A DNA stretch of 7,693 nt, from contig JAFYOG010000105.1 in assembly GCA_017560285.1 (NCBI GenBank), forward strand, positions 1-7,693. Reading direction: 5' to 3'. The stretch's first letter is position 1, and the number at the start of each line of letters is the position of its first letter. Positions 1 through 5,289 of the stretch are shown here, piece after piece. The notes beneath the pieces are model-generated. The model did no database searches. It was not told where the DNA came from and worked only from the letters and a program-made list of their open reading frames with translations. Source of the DNA: Clostridia bacterium. GTDB lineage: Bacteria > Bacillota > Clostridia > Oscillospirales > CAG-382. The translations under genes and the position numbers were made by a program.

Positions 1-963
1 CAAGCCGCCGCCAACGGGCTTGCCGTCGGGACCGGTTGCTGCTGCAGCCGCGCTGAATTTGCGGGTGATTTTGGTAGAGAAGAAGGAAGAAAGGAATACG
101 AACAAGGGAATGATCATTAACCAGATATTCGCGCCGAAATCGGGCTCGTTAATAAGGTTAAGAGGGCCTATCCAATAGTTGGGAAGACCGGATTTGAACT
201 GTTCGAAGTTCTTATCGTTATATAGATTAAGAATACTTTCGTCGATAAGCTCTTTTTCTACAAGCTCTTCCATATCGCCCTTACCGTCGCAGAACAAACG
301 GGTAAGTGCAACCTCGATATTTTGGTTGGAACCCATATTCTTTTGGTCGATAGTGGCAACGCCTTTATCGTCAACGGTTACATTAAGGGTGGATTGATAA
401 CCCTTGAAGCTTTCGATGGTTTTGTCGAATTCGGCAATCTTGTTGTTGTATTCGTCAAGGGATGCGCCCTGATTGTGGGTTTCTTTGTTTGCGGTAACGT
501 AAAGGTTCTTTTCTGCTTCCAAGGATTTAAGTGCTTCGCCGTAGAAAACGTATGCTTCTAACCGCTGTTCGTTAACGTTAAGCGCCGCAGAGCCTGTGTA
601 TGCATAGGTAATGGGCTGACGAACGATAGAGAAAAGAATCATAATAATGGGCAGCTGAATAAGCAAGGGCAAGCAGCCGGAAAACTGGCTGTAGCCGTTT
701 TCCTGATACATCTGCTGTATTTCCATTGTCATTCTTTGTTGGGTAACTTTATCGTTTCTGCCCTTGTACTTTTCGCGGATAGCCATTTCTTTGGGCTTAA
801 TTTCCGCCATTTTAATTTGGGATTTGTGCTGCTTTATTGCTAAAGGCAACAAAATAATTTGTATTGCAAGGGCAAAGAAGAATAACGCGAGGAAATAGGA
901 ATCCCCGGAAATATAAAGGCAGCCCTTAAGCAATAGCTCGAAAGGTTTGTAAATAAGATTCAT
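1..963 (-). CDS. yidC: Membrane protein insertase YidC/Oxa1 family, N-terminal 321 codons (3' end outside window)
   Basis: This protein inserts and folds proteins in the cytoplasmic membrane, alone or with SecYEG. The frame is open from the ATG at 963 to the left edge. Visible parts: a first core membrane segment (about residues 22-43, ending LLPLAIKQ), a charged cytoplasmic hairpin (44-93, with KPKEMAIREKY), and a second membrane segment carrying the family hallmark GCLPLLIQLPIIMIL (96-110). A large polar extracellular insertion follows (about 120-262), then a third segment (about 280-297). There is no N-terminal lipoprotein signal, as I recall for many clostridial homologues. A GGAG lies 6 nt before the ATG. 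The gene is 48 nt downstream of yidD in the rpmH-rnpA-yidD-yidC operon. Oddity: the charged residue usual in the first core segment (Arg in B. subtilis and E. coli) appears to be Gln35. The family call is very secure; the last membrane segments are not in the window. Confidence 0.96.
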   Translation of the reverse strand, partial: MNLIYKPFELLLKGCLYISGDSYFLALFFFALAIQIILLPLAIKQHKSQIKMAEIKPKEMAIREKYKGRNDKVTQQRMTMEIQQMYQENGYSQFSGCLPLLIQLPIIMILFSIVRQPITYAYTGSAALNVNEQRLEAYVFYGEALKSLEAEKNLYVTANKETHNQGASLDEYNNKIAEFDKTIESFKGYQSTLNVTVDDKGVATIDQKNMGSNQNIEVALTRLFCDGKGDMEELVEKELIDESILNLYNDKNFEQFKSGLPNYWIGPLNLINEPDFGANIWLMIIPLFVFLSSFFSTKITRKFSAAAAATGPDGKPVGGGL

Positions 964-1011
964 AATAACTCCATAAATACAATAAAGAGAAGCAAAAAAG
1001 GGGTTTATCCT

Positions 1012-1242
1012 TTATTTTTTCTCTTTTTTCTCGGGTACAGGGTCGTAACCGCAGTTTTTGTTAAAAGGGTTACAGCGTAAAATCCTGTAAAACGTAAGCA
1101 ACAGCCCTACCACCACTCCGCGCTTTTCCAACGCTTCTATTGCGTACGCTGAACAAGTGGGTTCGAATCGGCAACGACGGGGCTGTCCTGCAGAAATATT
1201 CTTTTGATAAAACCGTACCAGCTTAATTAATAATTTTTTCAT
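1012..1242 (-). CDS. yidD: Membrane protein insertion efficiency factor YidD
   Basis: YidD is a small membrane-associated protein that assists YidC-dependent insertion; its exact mechanism is unsettled. The 76-residue product has the family signature: an amphipathic N-terminus (MKKLLIKLVRFYQKNIS), then CRFEPTCSAYAIEAL, and RILRCNPF followed by CGYDPVP. The four cysteines are at 24, 30, 57 and 64. The tail is lysine- and glutamate-rich, as is common. I chose the ATG at 1242 because the alignable family N-terminus begins there. The frame stays open far upstream: an ATG at 1278 would add MWFFVSKLIFLL, and longer starts would overlap rnpA. Neither the 1242 nor the 1278 start has a strong Shine-Dalgarno sequence (GGGTG lies 6 nt before 1278), so the exact start is uncertain. 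It lies 92 nt after rnpA and 48 nt before yidC. Confidence 0.93.
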   Translation of the reverse strand: MKKLLIKLVRFYQKNISAGQPRRCRFEPTCSAYAIEALEKRGVVVGLLLTFYRILRCNPFNKNCGYDPVPEKKEKK

Positions 1243-1334
1243 TAATAAAAAAATAAGCTTACTGACAAAAAACCACATAAAAAACACCCAAAAATGCAGA
1301 AAATATTGCAAATTTTGGTTTTTTAAAGGGTTTT

Positions 1335-1673
1335 TTACAATAAGGTCGCTTTCTCCAATAAAGCCTCGAGCTCGCTCGTTACCACGGAAACGTGTGCATC
1401 TACACAAGGCTGCCTTGCGACAATGACAATAATATTTCCCTCTTTTATAAAAGGGGCAAAAACACGGTAAGATTCCCGTATAATACGCTTTATACGGTTG
1501 CGTTTTACGGCATTACCGCGGTTTTTGGATACGGTTATTCCGATTTTGGTTTCGTTCCTGTTTTGATTTTTAAGACAGTACAAAGCAACGTACTTACCGG
1601 AAAAACACCTGCCCTTGCGGTATGCGCGGTTGAACAGGTGGTTTTCCTTAAGTGTAAATATCCTTTTGTTCAT
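1335..1673 (-). CDS. rnpA: Ribonuclease P protein component
   Basis: This is the protein subunit of RNase P. It binds the catalytic RNA and the 5' leader of pre-tRNAs to help remove the leader. The 112-residue length is normal. The defining basic helix, the RNR motif, is clear at residues 49-70 (SKNRGNAVKRNRIKRIIRES), and the N-terminus TLKENHLFNRAYRKG fits the family. The ATG at 1673 is 19 nt after the rpmH stop codon. No Shine-Dalgarno sequence is visible before it, so translation may depend on ribosomes finishing rpmH. The position directly after rpmH is the standard bacterial arrangement. Confidence 0.97.
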   Translation of the reverse strand: MNKRIFTLKENHLFNRAYRKGRCFSGKYVALYCLKNQNRNETKIGITVSKNRGNAVKRNRIKRIIRESYRVFAPFIKEGNIIVIVARQPCVDAHVSVVTSELEALLEKATLL

Positions 1674-1692
1674 ACAAATGCAGGACTTTTAA

Positions 1693-1827
1693 TTAATAAG
1701 TAAGTCTTGCTCTGCCCTTAGCGCGTCTTCTCTTAAGAACCTTTCTGCCGTTAGCGGTAGCCATTCTCTTTCTGAAGCCGTGTTCCTTTTTTCTGTGTCT
1801 TTTCTTAGGCTGATATGTTCTAAGCAT
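1693..1827 (-). CDS. rpmH: 50S ribosomal protein L34
   Basis: L34 is a structural protein of the large ribosomal subunit. The ORF encodes 44 residues, the usual size, and is extremely basic. It begins MLRTYQPKKRHRKKEHGFRK and continues with RMATANGRKVL and an arginine-rich tail ending RLTY. The ATG at 1827 is fixed by a perfect AGGAGGTG Shine-Dalgarno sequence (1836-1843) 8 nt upstream. It is the first gene of the rpmH-rnpA-yidD-yidC cluster and lies about 115 nt downstream of a near-consensus promoter. Confidence 0.98.
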   Translation of the reverse strand: MLRTYQPKKRHRKKEHGFRKRMATANGRKVLKRRRAKGRARLTY

Positions 1828-1828
1828 T

Positions 1829-1843
1829 GGTGTAACACCTCCT
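1829..1843 (-). promoter_or_regulatory. rpmH ribosome binding site overlapping a small palindrome
   Basis: On the minus strand AGGAGGTG is immediately followed by TTACACC. GGTG and CACC therefore form a 4-bp stem with a 3-nt loop (1829-1839) that includes the 3' half of the Shine-Dalgarno sequence. The ribosome binding site is certain. Whether the small hairpin limits initiation is inference; it is short and may be chance. Confidence 0.8.
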
Positions 1844-1897
1844 GTAAAGATTAAAAAACAATTTAAAAATTAGCTTGTCCGTGCGCCGTGGAAAGGA

Positions 1898-1923
1898 ATA
1901 AAACACCCAGGATAGTATTTTAT
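1898..1923 (-). promoter_or_regulatory. Hairpin in the rpmH mRNA leader
   Basis: In the minus-strand transcript AUAAAAUAC and GUGUUUUAU pair in a 9-bp stem with an 8-nt loop. One pair is G-U, so the stem is complete in the rpmH leader RNA but would have an A-C mismatch in the opposite strand's RNA. It lies about 20 nt after the predicted transcription start and 70 nt before the start codon. No T-tract follows, so it is not a terminator. The role is unknown; 5' stabilisation or binding of a regulator are possibilities. Confidence 0.45.
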
Positions 1924-1948
1924 ACCCACGCATGGCAAGGCATTGTAC

Positions 1949-1978
1949 ATTATATATCCTGTTATGCCCTTTTGTCAA
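1949..1978 (-). promoter_or_regulatory. Sigma-A promoter of the rpmH operon
   Basis: A perfect -35 box TTGACA (1973-1978) and a perfect -10 box TATAAT (1949-1954) are separated by 18 bp on the minus strand. Transcription should start near 1942, giving a leader of about 115 nt before rpmH. The -35 box begins only 28 bp after the stop codon of the upstream glycosyltransferase gene. I see no terminator between them, so read-through from that gene into rpmH is possible. Confidence 0.9.
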
Positions 1979-2006
1979 GTGTTTTTTTGCGAAAAATCCT
2001 TTATTT

Positions 2007-3524
2007 TCAAGGCATTGCAACATATAAAGCTACCGACGAAACCGACATAAGCAGGGTTAGGGTTATGCATCCGTAAAGGCATATTTTACCGAATGTTGTG
2101 TTTTTGTTCCCAAAATCCTTTAGCATAAGCCCAATATATAGGGCGCCCAAAATTAGGGTAAGGGCGATATACCTAAAATCCATAGTGCAGAAAAAGGCAT
2201 AATCGAAGCAGAATTTTACGTAGGATGCAAGATAAACTATCCACAAAACCGCGGGGTAAAGGGTTAGCGCCACGTTGTTTTTTGTTTTTATTGCCTTTAT
2301 AACCCCATAAACCGCGCAGATAACTGCAATTATTGCAAGCAACGCCGCGGAATAAAACAGCAAATTTGCAAACAAATTGCCTGCCGAGGTTTTTTGACCT
2401 ATATAATATTCACCCAGCACCGAGCTTTTTAGACAGCCCACGGGGATGTTGTAATCGAAATATTCAAAGCTTTGGCCGTTTATTACCCTTGCAGGGTAAA
2501 CACCGGTTTCCCAAAGGGAAGAAATATCGAAAAGCCTTTCGAAGGTACCCCTGAACCCGATAAATTGCTTGTTTGTTACCGAAAGGGATGGCACGTAGGT
2601 TAAGGGCTTGGCAAACATAATTGCGTTGCGTATGGGCCACCAAAGTCCCAAGGGAACGCATATACCCCCAAAGGTAACGAACTGACCGAAAATGCTTTTG
2701 CGGTTTTTTATGCCCTTTTCGAAGAATTTTATGGCAAAAAGCATTGCTATGCCCAGTGCGCAAAAGCCTGCGGAAAGCTTTACACCCATTGCAAAGCCCA
2801 GGGCAAATGCAAGGGCGATAATTTTAGATAACGTTGGCTTTTTATACCATTCCACCGCCAAAATTATGGCGTAAAGCGAAAGGGCAAGGGATAAAATATC
2901 GTTATTTATGCTGCCTGCAAGCATTATAAAGCTTGGGTGGAAGGCAACTATCGCCAAAGATAACGCCAAAGCCTTGCCCGAAATATTAAACAGCTTAAAC
3001 AGCTTATGTGTTAGAAGCATTATTGCGCTTGATAAAAACAGCGATAAAGCTTGCAAATTTTCGCAGGCGTATTCCAGCCCCACACCCATAAGATTTTGGA
3101 TTTTTAGCCAAACACTGCAAATAAAATGCCAAATGGGGGGTTGGTAAAACTGCCATTCTGCGTTATCCGGCAGACCTTCGCCCTTATAAAGCCTTAAAAT
3201 ATAGGCAAGGTGGGTATCGGCGCTTTGCAAATTGCCAACGTCGTGCTGGCGCACGGTATAGCCGGTTTGCATTATATATGCAACACGAACCACAAAACCG
3301 AACCCTATTATAAGAAAAATTATATGGTTGGAATTTATATTCTCGTCTTTAAAAATTGCCAGATAAAGCAATAATAAGCAGGCAGAGCCCACTATAAAGC
3401 ATATTGTACTGCCCGCGGAAGAATTTTTGTTAAAAAAGGGTATTAAATTTATTGCCGCAACCAGAACACAGGCAAGGGTTAACAGCCTGTATTTGTATTT
3501 ATAAATCAGGTCTTTTAATTCCAT
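2007..3524 (-). CDS. Multi-spanning GT-C fold glycosyltransferase (GT39/ArnT-like), substrate unknown
   Basis: The 505-residue product has roughly a dozen hydrophobic segments and looks like a polyprenyl-phosphate-sugar-dependent glycosyltransferase of the GT-C fold. The first outer loop contains RQHD (92-95) and ADTHLAYIL (102-110), where an acidic residue typically serves as catalytic base. YQPPIWH (127-133) and INNDILS (206-212) resemble recurring GT-C motifs. A long polar stretch near 310-380 would be extracytoplasmic. The ATG at 3524 is preceded by AGAGG 9 nt upstream and by its own consensus promoter. The gene is transcribed divergently from dnaA and toward rpmH. Donor and acceptor cannot be deduced; cell-wall polymer, lipid or protein glycosylation are all possible. 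The superfamily call is fairly secure; the GT39/ArnT-like assignment is tentative. Confidence 0.8.
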   Translation of the reverse strand: MELKDLIYKYKYRLLTLACVLVAAINLIPFFNKNSSAGSTICFIVGSACLLLLYLAIFKDENINSNHIIFLIIGFGFVVRVAYIMQTGYTVRQHDVGNLQSADTHLAYILRLYKGEGLPDNAEWQFYQPPIWHFICSVWLKIQNLMGVGLEYACENLQALSLFLSSAIMLLTHKLFKLFNISGKALALSLAIVAFHPSFIMLAGSINNDILSLALSLYAIILAVEWYKKPTLSKIIALAFALGFAMGVKLSAGFCALGIAMLFAIKFFEKGIKNRKSIFGQFVTFGGICVPLGLWWPIRNAIMFAKPLTYVPSLSVTNKQFIGFRGTFERLFDISSLWETGVYPARVINGQSFEYFDYNIPVGCLKSSVLGEYYIGQKTSAGNLFANLLFYSAALLAIIAVICAVYGVIKAIKTKNNVALTLYPAVLWIVYLASYVKFCFDYAFFCTMDFRYIALTLILGALYIGLMLKDFGNKNTTFGKICLYGCITLTLLMSVSSVALYVAMP

Positions 3525-3553
3525 TATTAAAAACCTCTTTTTATTTTTCTGTT

Positions 3554-3582
3554 ATTATATAAAAAGTGTGTGAAAATGTCAA
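3554..3582 (-). promoter_or_regulatory. Sigma-A promoter of the glycosyltransferase gene
   Basis: On the minus strand a perfect TTGACA (3577-3582) and a perfect TATAAT (3554-3559) are separated by the optimal 17 bp. The predicted start near 3547 gives a leader of about 23 nt that contains the AGAGG ribosome binding site. Confidence 0.9.
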
Positions 3583-3610
3583 TAATTTTATTATTTATAT
3601 ATAATAATAA
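3581..3610. other. 30-bp pure A/T tract between divergent promoters
   Basis: All 30 bases are A or T. The tract includes an inverted repeat with 7-bp arms TTATTAT (3588-3594) and ATAATAA (3604-3610). It lies directly upstream of the glycosyltransferase -35 box and 11 bp upstream of the dnaA -35 box, so it could serve both as an UP element. It could also melt easily under divergent transcription. Role inferred only. Confidence 0.5.
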
Positions 3611-3621
3611 GGAAAAAACTA

Positions 3622-3650
3622 TTTACATTTGGGGATATTTGTGTTATAAT
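3622..3650 (+). promoter_or_regulatory. Sigma-A promoter of dnaA, extended -10
   Basis: TTTACA (3622-3627) and TATAAT (3645-3650) are separated by 17 bp, with a TG one base before the -10 box (extended -10). Transcription should start near 3657, giving a leader of about 34 nt. I see no good DnaA box overlapping this promoter, so classical DnaA autorepression is not evident from sequence. Confidence 0.88.
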
Positions 3651-3690
3651 TAACCGAATATATATTTACATTTTTAAGGGTAAAAAATAA

Positions 3691-5037
3691 ATGACTGATA
3701 ACGATTACAAACAAATAAAATTATTGGTGCTTTCAGAGCTTAAAAACCGCTATGCAGAGGCTACCGTTACCCTTTGGTTCGAGGAAATGCGGGTGGTTTC
3801 TTTAGAGGCTAATATTGTTACGCTTTCTTTCCCCACTACCAAAAAAGCGTTTATAGAAATGCAATATTACCACGTGTTAAAAGATCTTTACGGCAAAATT
3901 TTGGGCTTTGAGGTAGATATTAAATTTATTACCGACGAAGAAGAATCCAACCTGCGCTTGGGTATAAACAAAATGCGCGAGGAAGATGAAGAGGATATTA
4001 ACCTTTCCGCTTACAAAATGCGGTTTAACCCCGATTACACCTTCGAAAACTTTGTGGTTGGTAAATCTAACGAGCTTGCCCACGCGGCGGCAGAGGCTGT
4101 TGCCACCCACCCCGCAAGGCTTAACAACCCGTTATATTTCTATGGTCCCTCGGGCTTGGGCAAAACCCACCTTATGTTTGCCATAGTTAACGAAATACGC
4201 AAAAAGTTCCCTAACTATAACATTCTTTACGTTACCGGCGAGGAATTTACAAACGAGCTTGTTTCTTCCCTTGCCGAAAAGAAGCCTATGATATTTAGGG
4301 AAAAGTACCGTAATCTTGACGTATTGCTTGTTGACGATATTCAGTTTATCGGCGGTAAGATGATGATACAAGAGGAATTCTTCCACACCTTCGATGCGCT
4401 GTTTAAAATGAACAAGCAGATAATTCTTGCATCCGACTGCGCCCCCAAGGATATTCAGGGCTTGGAGGACAGGCTTAGAAGCCGTTTCGTTATGGGCTTG
4501 GTGGCAGATATTCAACCGCCGGATATGGAATTGCGTATTGCAATATTCCAGCGCAAAACCAAGGATTACGGCTTTGATTTAGATATGGACGTGCTTTATT
4601 ATCTGGCGCAGAACATTACCACAAACATCCGTCAGATAGAGGGCGCCTGCAAAAAGCTTATGGCACACGCACTTTTGCACGGGGAAAAGATAACCTACCC
4701 CTTGGCTAAAACCATTTTAAGCGAATTTTTTGCGGTGGAAAAGAGCAAGGCTTCTAAAATCGACAAAATATTCGAATATATTGCAAGACGCTACGGCGTT
4801 ACCGAGGAAGAATTAAAAAGCAAAAAGCGCAACGCGGATATTACTGCGGCGCGGCACTGTGCGGTTTATATTATCCGTAAATCCACCAACCTTTCCCAAA
4901 AGGACGTGGGCAGGATGTTTAATAAAGACCACACCACCATAATTTATTCGGTTTCTACCGTAGAAAAGAAAATGCAAGAGGACCCTGCCTTTGAGCGTGA
5001 AATTAACGCCTTTTTGGCAGAGCTTGAAAAAAATTAA
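3691..5037 (+). CDS. dnaA: Chromosomal replication initiator protein DnaA
   Basis: DnaA is an ATP-dependent initiator that binds oriC boxes, melts the duplex and recruits helicase. At 448 residues it is of normal size. Domain I spans about 1-80 (TLWFEEM at 27-33), followed by a short acidic linker. AAA+ domain III starts near R111-F112. It has Walker A GPSGLGKTH (152-160), Walker B LLVDDIQF (212-219), a sensor-1 region ASD (247-249), box VII LEDRLRSRF (258-266) with arginines 261 and 265, and sensor-2 R314 in NIRQIEG. Domain IV has the basic loop KSKKR and DHTT (413-416). Differences from the common motif: the usual GGRDHTT reads NKDHTT, one residue shorter and with Lys for Arg. Sensor 1 has DCAP where DRPP is common. 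AAGGG lies 9 nt before the ATG. No terminator separates it from dnaN. Confidence 0.99.
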   Translation: MTDNDYKQIKLLVLSELKNRYAEATVTLWFEEMRVVSLEANIVTLSFPTTKKAFIEMQYYHVLKDLYGKILGFEVDIKFITDEEESNLRLGINKMREEDEEDINLSAYKMRFNPDYTFENFVVGKSNELAHAAAEAVATHPARLNNPLYFYGPSGLGKTHLMFAIVNEIRKKFPNYNILYVTGEEFTNELVSSLAEKKPMIFREKYRNLDVLLVDDIQFIGGKMMIQEEFFHTFDALFKMNKQIILASDCAPKDIQGLEDRLRSRFVMGLVADIQPPDMELRIAIFQRKTKDYGFDLDMDVLYYLAQNITTNIRQIEGACKKLMAHALLHGEKITYPLAKTILSEFFAVEKSKASKIDKIFEYIARRYGVTEEELKSKKRNADITAARHCAVYIIRKSTNLSQKDVGRMFNKDHTTIIYSVSTVEKKMQEDPAFEREINAFLAELEKN

Positions 5038-5051
5038 CCTATTAAAAACCA

Positions 5052-5063
5052 CCCCCGCGGGGG
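5052..5063. repeat. 12-bp G/C palindrome at the left edge of oriC
   Basis: CCCCCGCGGGGG is a perfect palindrome of only G and C in an otherwise AT-rich region, 15 bp after the dnaA stop. On the plus strand it is followed by A/G-rich sequence, so it is not an ordinary terminator for dnaA. On the minus strand a short T run follows, but no gene reads in that direction. It might clamp the duplex beside the melting region. Function unknown. Confidence 0.6.
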
Positions 5064-5091
5064 AAAGAAAAGAAACATTTATATAGGTATT

Positions 5092-5118
5092 TATTAGTAG
5101 AATTATTATTAGTAGTAT
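5092..5118 (+). other. DnaA-trio-like triplet array
   Basis: Nine in-register triplets each have A in the centre: TAT, TAG, TAG, AAT, TAT, TAT, TAG, TAG, TAT. Four are perfect TAG. The segment contains an exact 10-bp direct repeat, TTATTAGTAG (5091-5100 and 5106-5115), 15 bp apart, which is five triplets. DnaA-trios are known as repeated 3'-(G/A)AT-5' elements next to DnaA boxes at which DnaA filaments form on single-stranded DNA. The match in register and in position next to boxes is good; function is inferred. Confidence 0.7.
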
Positions 5119-5119
5119 C

Positions 5120-5136
5120 TGTGAATTTGTGGAAAA
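5120..5136 (-). promoter_or_regulatory. Tandem DnaA boxes next to the trio array
   Basis: TGTGGAAAA (5128-5136) reads TTTTCCACA on the minus strand, one change from the consensus TTATCCACA. A weaker box TGTGAATTT (5120-5128) abuts it in the same orientation, between it and the triplets. This places a box pair directly before the trios, as in known basal unwinding modules. Confidence 0.72.
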
Positions 5137-5179
5137 CGAAAAAACAGCTTGTCCCACAGCGGGTTTTAAGGTTTTTAGA

Positions 5180-5232
5180 TGTTTATAAGCTGTTAAAAAG
5201 CTGTGGAAAACTGCAAAATACCCTGTGGAAAG
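5180..5232 (-). repeat. Helically phased array of DnaA-box-like repeats
   Basis: Same-orientation repeats start at 5180 (TGTTTATAAGC), 5191 (TGTTAAAAAGC), 5202 (TGTGGAAAAC) and 5224 (TGTGGAAAGC). The start-to-start distances are 11, 11 and 22 bp, so all face the same side of the helix. The copies at 5202 and 5224 are good boxes; the two at 5180 and 5191 are degenerate and would need cooperative binding. Confidence 0.65.
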
Positions 5233-5289
5233 CCATTTTAAAACCTGATTTTACACTAAATCTCATTAAGTTACATAAAGAGGTAAATT

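Larger units (their letters stand above)
5038..5289. other. oriC: Probable chromosomal replication origin (oriC) between dnaA and dnaN
   Basis: This non-coding interval separates dnaA and dnaN, the commonest site of oriC in Bacillota. In order it holds a 12-bp G/C palindrome, an AT-rich stretch (about 5064-5094), DnaA-trio-like triplets (5092-5118), two tandem boxes (5120-5136), an imperfect opposite-facing box (TGTGGGACA on the minus strand, 5150-5158), a phased box array (5180-5232), and an AT-rich dnaN leader. Its best boxes read TGTGGAAAA, i.e. TTTTCCACA on the minus strand. Origin identity is inferred from position and motif layout; melting has not been shown. Confidence 0.88.

Noticed and set aside
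179..561. Two small plus-strand frames at the left end
   Set aside because: Both are antisense to yidC, whose frame is open and alignable throughout 1-963.
996..1020. Possible weak hairpin (AAAGG and CCTTT) with a T-run between yidD and yidC
   Set aside because: The stem is only 5 bp and overlaps the yidD stop; too weak to call an attenuator within this operon.
1392..1703. Open frame of 103 codons on the plus strand opposite rnpA
   Set aside because: It is the antisense of a certain rnpA, has no ribosome binding site and no recognisable protein features.
4132..4515. 127-codon open frame on the minus strand inside dnaA
   Set aside because: It is antisense to the conserved AAA+ core of DnaA and has no promoter or ribosome binding site.
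5250..5276. TTTACA with TACATA as a dnaN promoter
   Set aside because: The -10 match is poor (three of six) and the spacing is 16 bp; not strong enough to list as a feature.
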